Assembly: GCF_041468085.1 (NCBI RefSeq)
Contig: NZ_CP121015.1
Span: 310,001 to 374,000, forward strand
Origin: Tistrella mobilis
Lineage (GTDB): Bacteria; Pseudomonadota; Alphaproteobacteria; Tistrellales; Tistrellaceae
Reading direction: 5' to 3'
DNA length: 64,000 nt
Below the pieces are notes generated by a model. That model was not told the DNA's origin. It searched no databases and worked only from the letters and a program-made list of their open reading frames with translations. The first letter of the stretch is position 1; every line of letters begins with the position of its first letter. Made by a program: the position numbers and the translations under genes. This document shows positions 14,859 through 23,495 of the stretch, piece by piece.

Positions 14859-15500
14859 TTGAAGGTCTACGGCTATTTCCGCTCCTCCGCCTCGTACCGG
14901 CTGCGCATCGCCCTCAATCTGAAGGGGCTGGCGCCGGATCAGGCCTTTGTGCATCTGCGTCGGGCCGAACAGCGGGCGCCGGACTATCTGGCGCTCAACC
15001 CGGAAGGTCTGGTGCCGGCGCTGGTCACCGATGACGGCCAGGTGCTGACCCAGTCCCTGGCCATCATCGAATGGCTGGACGAGCGCTTCCCCCTGCCCCG
15101 GCTGCTGCCCGAAGATGCCGACGGCCGCGTCCGGGTGCGCTCGATCGCCCTTGCCATCGCCTGCGACATCCACCCGATCGACAATCTGCGCGTGCTGGCC
15201 TATCTCCGCGACCGGCTGGGGCTGGATCAGGCGGCGCGCGACGCCTGGTATGCCCATTGGGTGACCGAGGGGTTGACCGCGCTGGAGACCCGCCTCGCCC
15301 GCGATCCGGCAACCGGCCGCTTCTGCCATGGCGATGCCCCGACGCTTGCCGATATCTGCCTGGTGCCGCAGCTGGCCAATGCCGCCCGCATGGGCTGCCC
15401 GCTCGACGCCTACCCGACGCTCACCCGCATCACCGCCGCCGCCGACACCCTCCCCGCCTTCGCCGCTGCGGCGCCGGGGCGGCAGCCGGATGCGGAATGA
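14859..15500 (+). CDS. nagL: Maleylpyruvate isomerase (zeta-class GST fold)
   Basis: 213-residue zeta-class glutathione transferase. The active-site motif S-S-A-S-Y-R-L-R-I-A-L-N is at residues 9-20, then N-P-x-G-L-V-P-A-L and the Q-S-L-A-I-I-E-W-L-D-E glutathione site. Enzymes of this fold isomerise maleylacetoacetate or maleylpyruvate. The neighbouring gentisate dioxygenase and fumarylpyruvate hydrolase indicate maleylpyruvate to fumarylpyruvate. The hydrolase gene follows 38 bp downstream on the same strand. Confidence 0.93.
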   Translation: MKVYGYFRSSASYRLRIALNLKGLAPDQAFVHLRRAEQRAPDYLALNPEGLVPALVTDDGQVLTQSLAIIEWLDERFPLPRLLPEDADGRVRVRSIALAIACDIHPIDNLRVLAYLRDRLGLDQAARDAWYAHWVTEGLTALETRLARDPATGRFCHGDAPTLADICLVPQLANAARMGCPLDAYPTLTRITAAADTLPAFAAAAPGRQPDAE

Positions 15501-15538
15501 TGCGGCCCGGCCCGATAAACGACCCCAAGGAAACCCCG

Positions 15539-16228
15539 ATGACCACCTGCCTGTTCGACCCCGCCCCCACCCCGCTTGCCGAAGTCAAGGGCACCGGGGC
15601 GCGCTATCCCATCCGCCGGATCTTTTGCGTCGGCCGCAATTATGAAGCCCATGCCCGCGAGATGGGCGTGGTGGTCGATCGCGAGGCGCCGTTCTATTTC
15701 ACCAAATCGGCCCTCGCTTACGTGCCGTCAGGATCCACCATTCCCTACCCGCCCGGCACCGGGAATTATCACTACGAGATGGAGCTGGTGGTCGCCATCG
15801 GCAAAGCCGGTTTCGAGATTCCGGCCGGGGACGCCCTCTCCCATGTCTTCGGCTATGCCTGCGGTCTGGACATGACCCGGCGCGACCTGCAGCTGGCGGC
15901 GCGCGCGAAGCAGCGGCCCTGGGATCTGGGCAAGGATTTCGAGCAGTCGGCCGTGCTGTCGCCGATCGTGCCGGTGGCCGAAAGCGGCCATCCTGACCGG
16001 GGGCTGCTGGAATTGCGGGTGGATGGCGAGACCCGCCAGTCGACCGATCTGTCGTTGCTGGTCTGGTCGGTGGCCGAGCTGATCGCCCATCTGTCGCGCT
16101 TCTATCACCTGGAGCCGGGCGACCTGATCTATACCGGCACACCGGAAGGTGTCGGCCCGGTGGTGGCGGGCCAGACGATCGAGGGGTCGATCGCCGGCCT
16201 CGGCGGCATTTCGCTGACCATCGCCTGA
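15539..16228 (+). CDS. nagK: Fumarylpyruvate hydrolase (FAH family)
   Basis: 229-residue member of the fumarylacetoacetate hydrolase family. It shows F-C-V-G-R-N-Y-E-A-H, then P-F-Y-F-T-K-S, the metal-binding Y-E-M-E-L-V-V-A-I and the late G-D-L-I-Y-T-G-T-P-E-G-V-G-P. The reaction splits fumarylpyruvate to fumarate and pyruvate and completes the gentisate route. The true start is the ATG at 15539, inside a longer open frame that overlaps the isomerase gene. No further gene follows before the LysR gene on the other strand. The gap 16229-16464 holds only a short 14-bp palindrome (16436-16449). Confidence 0.94.
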   Translation: MTTCLFDPAPTPLAEVKGTGARYPIRRIFCVGRNYEAHAREMGVVVDREAPFYFTKSALAYVPSGSTIPYPPGTGNYHYEMELVVAIGKAGFEIPAGDALSHVFGYACGLDMTRRDLQLAARAKQRPWDLGKDFEQSAVLSPIVPVAESGHPDRGLLELRVDGETRQSTDLSLLVWSVAELIAHLSRFYHLEPGDLIYTGTPEGVGPVVAGQTIEGSIAGLGGISLTIA

Positions 16229-16464
16229 ACGCGTCGCAGGGCCTGCGGGGGTGGCACGGGGCTTGCCACCCCCCTGCGCCTGGCTGGCAGACCGGCGGTG
16301 AATGACAGGTAATGCATCAGATGCCGGGCCGTTCCCGTGGTTTGGTCTTTCCTGTCAAAGGCCGATAATGTTGCCGCAAGCTGCCGCATCGGCGGCGCTT
16401 GACCAGAAGTTCGTAATTTTTCGCCAGATTATTCTTGATTGCGCAATCAGGATATCCGACCGGC

Positions 16465-17355
16465 TCAGCCGCCGCGCACGAAGCGGTCGCGGGTTTCGCG
16501 GAAGCGCCGGACCAGAAAATCGCGGCAGACCGCGATCCGCGCCAGATGATGGGTGTCCGGATGGGTCAGCAGGTGATAGCGGCGGCGGAAGGTCAGCCCG
16601 GGCAGGATCGGCACCAGATCGGGCGCGTCGCGCACCGCGAAATCATGCAGGATGCCGACGCCCACCCCGGCGCGGATCGCCGCCATCTGCCCGACCACGC
16701 CGGCACAGCGGAACTCGCGCTGTCCATACCGCGTCAATGCCTGGCCGTAATCCAGCGACGAGGCATAGGCATAATCCTCCACCCCCGTCACCACCACATG
16801 GCCGGCCAGATCTTCGGGCGTCATGGGCACGCCCGCGCGGTCCAGATAGGACCGGGCGGCATAAACCCCCAAGGTGTAATCGCCAAGCGCCGTCACCAGC
16901 AGCCGCCCTTCGGCCGGCGGGTCCAGGCAGACCGCCAGATCCGCCTCGCGCCGCGACAGCGAGAAGGTGCGCGGCAGCGGCACCAGCTCCACCACCAGAT
17001 CCGGATGCATGGCCCCCAGCCGGCCGAGTTCCGCCGCCAGGAACCAGGTGCCGAGCCCGTCGGGCGCCCCCACCCGCACCACGCCCGAGGGCGCGGCCCC
17101 CTGGGCGCGGGTCTCTTCGGCGATGCCGAAAATCTCGGTTTCCACCCGCTCCGCCGCCGCCAGCAACCGTTCGCCGGCCTCGGTGAGCGTGGCACCCGAG
17201 GGCCGGCGTTCGAACAGCGGCTGGCCGAGCGAGGCTTCCAGCGCATCCAGCCTGCGGGCCACGGTCGCATGGTTCAGCCCCAACCCCCGTGCCGCGGCCA
17301 GAATCTGGCCACGCCGGGCGATGGCGAGGAAGACGCGGAGATGGTCCCAGTTCAT
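16465..17355 (-). CDS. LysR-family transcriptional regulator
   Basis: 296-residue regulator. The N-terminal winged helix-turn-helix runs M-N-W-D-H-L-R-V-F-L-A-I-A-R-R-G, then A-A-A-R-G-L-G-L-N-H-A-T-V-A-R-R-L-D-A-L-E, followed by the effector-binding domain with F-F-L-A-like beta strands and G-V-G-V-G-I-L-H. MNWDH at 17355 is the standard start for this family; longer frames enter the shared promoter. It is divergent from the methylmalonate-semialdehyde dehydrogenase gene and is its probable regulator. Confidence 0.9.
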   Translation of the reverse strand: MNWDHLRVFLAIARRGQILAAARGLGLNHATVARRLDALEASLGQPLFERRPSGATLTEAGERLLAAAERVETEIFGIAEETRAQGAAPSGVVRVGAPDGLGTWFLAAELGRLGAMHPDLVVELVPLPRTFSLSRREADLAVCLDPPAEGRLLVTALGDYTLGVYAARSYLDRAGVPMTPEDLAGHVVVTGVEDYAYASSLDYGQALTRYGQREFRCAGVVGQMAAIRAGVGVGILHDFAVRDAPDLVPILPGLTFRRRYHLLTHPDTHHLARIAVCRDFLVRRFRETRDRFVRGG

Positions 17356-17406
17356 CGCGTGGTGCACGTCATGGGGCATGAACCTTCTTTCAGGATCGGG
17401 CTTCAA

Positions 17407-17431
17407 ATATCGCACAACGGCTTCTCGATAT
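17407..17431. promoter_or_regulatory. Candidate LysR operator
   Basis: ATATCG and CGATAT are perfect 6-bp arms with a 13-bp spacer, in the 173-bp gap between the divergent LysR and mmsA genes. The size and location fit a LysR-type site, but there is no comparison to support it. Confidence 0.4.
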
Positions 17432-17528
17432 CTCCGGTTTCTGTGCATCGGATCGTCGACCATCATCACCGCCATCAGAGGACACCGCCGCCCCCCGGCC
17501 GGTGTCATCCTTGCGAAGGTGAGCGGAG

Positions 17529-19028
<1,500 letters not shown>

Positions 19029-19105
19029 CCGCGGCACGGCACATCCGACCCCGGGCAGCGGCCGCACCCCCCGCACCTCCCCCCTGCGGTCCGCCCGGAC
19101 CATGG

Positions 19106-19134
19106 ACGGCCCCCGGCTCCCGACCGGGGGCCGT
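19106..19134. terminator. Bidirectional terminator-like hairpin between mmsA and M20 gene
   Basis: ACGGCCCCCGG and CCGGGGGCCGT form a perfect 11-bp stem with a seven-base loop in the 113-bp convergent gap. It is followed rightwards by TCGTCGTT, a weak T-rich run. Confidence 0.7.
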
Positions 19135-19141
19135 TCGTCGT

Positions 19142-20314
19142 TCAGGCAGACCGGGGCAGCCGGCTTTCGACCAGGCGCACCAGAGTTGTTGCAACCATTG
19201 GAATCAGTCTGTCATCAAAATCGTAATTAGGGTTGTGGACCATGCAGCCCCCCTCCCCGCCCTGCCCGAAGAGCAGATAGGCGCCGGGGCGCTTCTGCAG
19301 CATGAAGGCAAAATCCTCGGCCGCCATGAGCGGCGGGAAATCGGGGCGGAAATTCGCACCGTAGAGATCGGCCAGAACCGCGGCCGCCCGCGCGGTTTCG
19401 GCCGGATCATTGACCAGCACCGGATAGCCGCGGCGATAGTCGACCGCCGCAGTCACCCCGCGCGCCGCCGCCACACCGGCAACCGTGCGGCCAAGCCCGG
19501 CCTCGACGATCGCGCGGGCCTCTTCATCCAGCGCCCGCACCGTGCCGCCCAGCCAGCCCTGATCGGCGACCACGTTATGGGTGGTGCCGACATGGATCTG
19601 GGTCACCGACAGCACGGCGGCACTGTTCGCGTTCACTTCGCGTGACACCAGGCCCTGAAGGCTGCAGGTCGCCTCGGCAAGCGCCAGGGCGGGATCACGG
19701 GTGGTATGCGGCATGCCGGCATGGCCGCCTTGCCCGGTCATCACCACCTTGAATTCATCGAACGACGCCATGGCCGGCCCCGGCCGGACGCTGGCGGTGC
19801 CGAACGGCAGCAGCGGCATGTTGTGGAAGCCGAACACCGCGTCGCAGGGAAACCGCTCGAACAGCCCCTCTTCCACCATCCTGGCACCGCCGCCCAGCCC
19901 CTCTTCGGCCGGCTGGAAAATCACGGTCAAGCTGCCCTGAAAGCTGCGGCTCCGGGCCAGATGCCGGGCCGCCGCCAACAGGCAGATGGTGTGGCCGTCA
20001 TGGCCGCAGCCATGGAACAGCCCGGGATGACGCGACGCCCAGGGCCGTTCCTCGGGTCCCGGCGCCTCGTCCATCGGCAGGGCGTCCATATCGGCCCGCA
20101 GCCCGATCGACCCGCCCTCGCCGGTGCTGATCCGGCCGACCACGCCGGTGCCGGCAATGCCGGTGGTCACCTCGAACCCCGCCTCGGCCAGACGCGCAGC
20201 CACGAAGGCCGCCGTGCGATGTTCCTCGAAGCCGATTTCGGGATGTGCGTGCAGATCGCGCCGCCATGCGGTATGCGTCTCGTTCAGGTCGGCCAGGTCG
20301 CGGATGATCTGCAT
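19142..20314 (-). CDS. M20-family amidohydrolase (hippurate/N-acyl-amino-acid hydrolase type)
   Basis: About 390-residue metallopeptidase-fold hydrolase that cleaves N-acyl amino acids or similar amides. It shows R-R-D-L-H-A-H-P-E-I-G-F-E-E, L-R-A-D-M-D-A-L-P, the metal-binding C-G-H-D-G-H, and F-Q-P-A-E-E-G-L-G-G. The dimerisation domain holds G-Q-G-G-H-A-G-M-P. A late M-A-A-E-D-F-A-F-M-L-Q completes the active site. The ATG at 20314 is used; a TTG at 20320 has better spacing from GGAGG and may be the real start. The far upstream ATG lies inside the operator. It is divergent from a MarR gene, and the same operator sequence recurs before the TRAP/CoA-ligase operon, so the released acid may feed that operon. 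Confidence 0.88.
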   Translation of the reverse strand: MQIIRDLADLNETHTAWRRDLHAHPEIGFEEHRTAAFVAARLAEAGFEVTTGIAGTGVVGRISTGEGGSIGLRADMDALPMDEAPGPEERPWASRHPGLFHGCGHDGHTICLLAAARHLARSRSFQGSLTVIFQPAEEGLGGGARMVEEGLFERFPCDAVFGFHNMPLLPFGTASVRPGPAMASFDEFKVVMTGQGGHAGMPHTTRDPALALAEATCSLQGLVSREVNANSAAVLSVTQIHVGTTHNVVADQGWLGGTVRALDEEARAIVEAGLGRTVAGVAAARGVTAAVDYRRGYPVLVNDPAETARAAAVLADLYGANFRPDFPPLMAAEDFAFMLQKRPGAYLLFGQGGEGGCMVHNPNYDFDDRLIPMVATTLVRLVESRLPRSA

Positions 20315-20364
20315 GGCCAAGGGAATGTCCTCCGTTGCGGGCTCCGTTGCGGGCATGGCATATC

Positions 20365-20386
20365 GTCAATATAGTTTACTATCTTG
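20365..20386. promoter_or_regulatory. MarR operator copy 1 (M20 / marR divergent promoter)
   Basis: This 22-bp site, read on the minus strand, matches 17 of 22 positions of the site at 20980-21001, including CAAGATAGT at one end and TTGAC at the other. It contains the palindrome ATAGTTTACTAT. It lies between the M20 gene and the MarR gene, as expected for autoregulation. Confidence 0.7.
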
Positions 20387-20409
20387 CGGCAAGGGACAAG
20401 ACGGGAAAC

Positions 20410-20943
20410 ATGGCGAGCGGACGGAATGGCGAGCGTGAAGAGCGCGTGGTGCTGCGCGGCGAAGAGCTGGAAAGCTTCCGGCAGATGAATCTGGGCCGGC
20501 TGCTCGACGAGGTGCATATGGGCTTCGACCGCCGCGCGCTGCACTATCTGCGTGAGAGCGGCTATCCGATGCTGAACGCCGCCCATACCCATGTGCTGCG
20601 CACCATGCGCTTCGAGGGATCGACCATCACCGACATGGCGGCCCGCGCCGGCATTTCCAAACAGGCGATGAGCAAGCTGGTCGCGGCTTTCGAGGAACAG
20701 GGCTTCGTCGCCCTCGCCCCCGATCCGGCCGATGCCCGCAGCCGCATCGTCACCGTCACCGAAGACGGCCGCCGGCTGCTGTCGCTGGGCATTCAGGCCC
20801 TGAAGCGGGCAGAGGCCGATATCGCCCGGGTGATCGGCGCCGCGCGCCTCGACCAGTTGATCGAGCTGCTCGCCGCTGCCCGCGAGGTCGGCTCTCCCGA
20901 CGGCGAAGCCCCGGCTTCGGCATACAGGCGCCGGCGGAGCTGA
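20410..20943 (+). CDS. MarR-family transcriptional regulator
   Basis: 177-residue MarR regulator with an N-terminal Arg/Glu-rich helix and a winged helix at about residues 55-120: T-I-T-D-M-A-A-R-A-G-I-S-K-Q-A-M-S-K-L-V as the recognition region and P-D-P-A-D-A-R-S-R-I-V-T as the wing with its conserved D-x-R. The ATG at 20410 follows GGGAAAC and excludes a longer frame that runs through the operator. Sites resembling each other flank the gene on both sides. It therefore probably represses the M20 gene, itself and the TRAP operon until an aromatic or acyl ligand binds. Confidence 0.9.
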   Translation: MASGRNGEREERVVLRGEELESFRQMNLGRLLDEVHMGFDRRALHYLRESGYPMLNAAHTHVLRTMRFEGSTITDMAARAGISKQAMSKLVAAFEEQGFVALAPDPADARSRIVTVTEDGRRLLSLGIQALKRAEADIARVIGAARLDQLIELLAAAREVGSPDGEAPASAYRRRRS

Positions 20944-20979
20944 GGCGGGCGCCGCCGCGGCACGACCGGCGCACCGTCA

Positions 20980-21001
20980 CAAGATAGTCAATATTGTTGA
21001 C
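20980..21001. promoter_or_regulatory. MarR operator copy 2 (upstream of TRAP operon)
   Basis: 22-bp site with CAAGATAGT at the left and TTGAC at the right; AGTCAA and TTGACT inside it form a perfect inverted repeat with a 5-bp spacer. It matches 17 of 22 positions of the site between the M20 and marR genes, in opposite orientation. It lies 78 bp before the TRAP binding-protein gene. Confidence 0.7.
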
Positions 21002-21078
21002 TTCCTTCCCGCACCCACGCAGACTGATCTCACGAGCCGGAGGGAACCGGCCGCTCTCCTCGACAGGGAAGATCAAAC

Positions 21079-22227
21079 ATGCGCCGACATGCATTTGCAC
21101 CGCGCAGGGCGACGCGCGCCCTGATTTCGGGCGCGACCCTGGCCGTGCTGTCCCTGGGCCTGCCCGCCGCGGGCCCCGCCACGGCCGCCACACTCACCTA
21201 CGGATCGGGCGTGCCGGAACGGTCCAGCGCCAACCAGCAGGGCGTCCTGCCGATCCTGGCCGACATCACCCGGGTGACCGATGGCCGGGTCGCCTTCACG
21301 CCGATCCTGGGTGGGCAGCTGGTCTCGATCGCCAACGGCTTCGACGGCATCCGCGACGGCGTGGTCGATGCCGGTTTCTTCATCGGTCAGCTGACCGGCA
21401 GCCAGCTGCCCTATTCCTCGCTGATCGCCGAGATGACCGGGCTTGGCGGCAACCCCTATGCCACCATGGGCGCCATCAACGAAATCTTCTTCGTCGGCTG
21501 CCAGAACTGCCGCGACGAGGTGAAGATGGCCGGGATCGTGCCGATCCTGATGCAGTCGGCCTCGCCGCTCGCCATGATGTGCACCAGACCCGCCGCCACC
21601 GCCGCCGATCTCGCCGGCCGCCGGGTCAGCGTGGTCGGCTCTCCCGAGGCACGCTGGGCGACCGCGCTCGGCATGACGCCGGTGCGCAGCACCATCACCG
21701 ACATCCTGCCGGCGCTCCAGCTGGGCCAGAGCGACTGCACCCTTCTGGGCCTTGCCTGGATCCGCAGCTACGGCCTTCAGGACACGGTGAAATCGGTGAT
21801 CGAGATGCCCCAGGGCATCATCGCCGGCGCGGTGCCGATCGCCTTCAACCGCAAATCCTGGGAGAAGATCTCGAAAGAGGACCGGGCGGCGATCGTGAAG
21901 CTGATGCCGGCCGCGGTCTGGAATTACGTCACCGATGCCTACGTCACCCCGGATACCCAGGTGAAGGCATCGCTTGCCGACAAGGTGACCTTCAGCCCCG
22001 GTGACGAGGCGATGAAGAGCCGCTGGGCCGGTTTCCAGGATGGCGAGGTCGCGGCCCTGAAGGCGCTGGCCCGCGATCGCGGCCTTGCCGACGGCGACGC
22101 GGTGGTCGACCGCATGGTTGCCACCTTCCGGATCTGGCACGAGCGGCTGCTGCCCGAGTTCCAGGGCGACCGCGCGAAATTCGAGCAGATCCTGACCGAG
22201 CGCGTCTTCTCCAAATACCCCTTCTGA
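21079..22227 (+). CDS. TRAP transporter solute-binding protein (DctP family)
   Basis: 382-residue periplasmic protein. A basic start and a hydrophobic stretch to residue ~37 (L-A-V-L-S-L-G-L-P-A-A-G-P-A-T-A-A) form a signal peptide. The mature domain has the DctP ligand-binding fold: V-V-D-A-G-F-F-I-G-Q-L-T, then I-P-I-A-F-N-R-K-S-W-E-K-I-S-K-E-D-R-A-A-I, a segment very typical of the family. The usual ligand-contact arginine lies around residue 170-200 (R-R-V-S-V-V-G-S). Its membrane partners are encoded 4 kb downstream after three enzyme genes on the same strand. Substrate is probably a carboxylate. Confidence 0.88.
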   Translation: MRRHAFAPRRATRALISGATLAVLSLGLPAAGPATAATLTYGSGVPERSSANQQGVLPILADITRVTDGRVAFTPILGGQLVSIANGFDGIRDGVVDAGFFIGQLTGSQLPYSSLIAEMTGLGGNPYATMGAINEIFFVGCQNCRDEVKMAGIVPILMQSASPLAMMCTRPAATAADLAGRRVSVVGSPEARWATALGMTPVRSTITDILPALQLGQSDCTLLGLAWIRSYGLQDTVKSVIEMPQGIIAGAVPIAFNRKSWEKISKEDRAAIVKLMPAAVWNYVTDAYVTPDTQVKASLADKVTFSPGDEAMKSRWAGFQDGEVAALKALARDRGLADGDAVVDRMVATFRIWHERLLPEFQGDRAKFEQILTERVFSKYPF

Positions 22228-22251
22228 TCACCCCCCCTTGGCGGTGCACCA

Positions 22252-22287
22252 GGCCCGGGCCATCCTCCCCTCCTGACGGCCCGGGCC
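22252..22287. terminator. Hairpin after TRAP binding-protein gene
   Basis: GGCCCGGGCC occurs twice, and because it is its own reverse complement the copies can pair as a 10-bp stem over a 16-base loop. It lies 25 bp past the stop. There is no T-tract, so it may act as attenuator or mRNA-stabilising hairpin between the abundant binding protein and the rest of the operon. Confidence 0.5.
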
Positions 22288-22475
22288 CGCCCGCCGGCGT
22301 CCGGATCCAGCACCCTGGTGGCGCTGCCGGATCCTCCTCCCCCCGTGCGACACGACCTTCTGGCCAGGTCTCCGGCATCCCCCTGCCGGCGGCGCACGGC
22401 CGGTTGTGCCCGATTGTGCGGGATCCGGACGCCTTTTTCGTTTTGCGTACAGTCCCCTGCCCGGAGTTGTCTGCC

Positions 22476-23495
22476 ATGAAAGCCGTGTATTTCGATGCCC
22501 ATGGATCGCTGGACGCCCTCACCTATGGCGAGATCGCCGATCCCGTGGTGCCCGCAGGCTGGGTCAAGGTGAAGGTGGGCGCCTGCGCGCTCAACTATCT
22601 GGATGTTTTCTCCCGCCGCGGGATGCCGGGGATCAAGGTGGAGCTGCCCGGCATCACCGGCGGCGACTGCGCCGGCACGGTGGCCGAGACCGGCGACGGC
22701 GTCACCGGCTGGGCGCCGGGCGACCGGGTGCTGATCAACCCGGCCTTCGTCGACGATCGCAACGGCCATTTCGAGATGATGGGCGAAACCCGGCGCGGGG
22801 CCATGGCCGAATACTGCATCTGCCGCGCGGATCAGCTGATCCCTGTGCCGGATCACGTCTCCGACGAGGCCGCCGCCGCCCTGCCGGTCGCCTATGGTAC
22901 GGCCTATCGCATGCTGTTCACCCGCGGCGGGCTGAAGGCGGGGGAAACCGTGCTGATCCTCGGCGCCTCGGGCGGTGTCGGCACCGCCTGCCTGCTGCTG
23001 GCGAAGATGGCCGGCGCCCATGTCGTCGCGGCCGCGGGCTCGCCCGACAAATGCCGGCGGCTGGCGGAGCTTGGCGCCGACGAGACCATCGACTATTCGG
23101 CCGAGGCGATCGACGCCTATACCCGCAAGCGCACCGGCTCTCTGTTCCGGGGCGGTGGCTGGGATGTCGTGGTCAACTTCACCGGCGGCGACAGCTGGGT
23201 GCCGTCGCTGCGCGCGGTGAAGCGCGGCGGCCGGCTGCTGACCTGCGGCGCCACGGCCGGCTTCGACCCCAAAACCGACATCCGCTTCATCTTCATGGCC
23301 GAGATGTCGATCCTGGGCTCGACCGGTTTCACCAAGGAAGACATCGCCGCCTGTCTGGATCTGGTGGCCGCGGGCCGTCTCGATCCGGTGATCGACAAGG
23401 TCCTGCCGCTGTCGGAAGGCCGCGAGGGCGTGCGTCTGCTGGAAGACCGCGAGGTCTTCGGCAAGGTGATCGTCAAGCCGGGGCTGGATGCATGA
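22476..23495 (+). CDS. Zinc-type alcohol dehydrogenase / quinone oxidoreductase family protein
   Basis: 339-residue MDR-superfamily oxidoreductase. Markers are A-L-N-Y-L-D-V-F-S-R-R-G near residue 40, G-D-C-A-G-T-V-A-E, G-D-R-V-L-I-N-P, and the NAD(P)-binding G-A-S-G-G-V-G-T-A. It keeps no clear structural zinc cysteine cluster, which fits the quinone-reductase or enoyl-reductase branch. The ATG at 22476 has CCGGAG upstream. Its stop overlaps the start of the ligase gene (ATGA). The substrate is unknown, probably an enone or alcohol in the pathway fed by the TRAP system. Confidence 0.88.
   Translation: MKAVYFDAHGSLDALTYGEIADPVVPAGWVKVKVGACALNYLDVFSRRGMPGIKVELPGITGGDCAGTVAETGDGVTGWAPGDRVLINPAFVDDRNGHFEMMGETRRGAMAEYCICRADQLIPVPDHVSDEAAAALPVAYGTAYRMLFTRGGLKAGETVLILGASGGVGTACLLLAKMAGAHVVAAAGSPDKCRRLAELGADETIDYSAEAIDAYTRKRTGSLFRGGGWDVVVNFTGGDSWVPSLRAVKRGGRLLTCGATAGFDPKTDIRFIFMAEMSILGSTGFTKEDIAACLDLVAAGRLDPVIDKVLPLSEGREGVRLLEDREVFGKVIVKPGLDA

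Noticed and set aside
16436-16449. TGATTGCGCAATCA palindrome after the LysR gene
   Set aside because: No loop and no T-tract for a terminator, and no gene starts beside it for an operator. Noted only in the hydrolase entry.
22406-23491. Open frame running in front of the acyl-CoA ligase gene, giving a 990-residue protein
   Set aside because: The first 362 codons overlap the oxidoreductase gene in another frame and show Arg/Gly/Pro-rich sequence without motifs. The ligase start at 23492 overlaps the oxidoreductase stop as ATGA.
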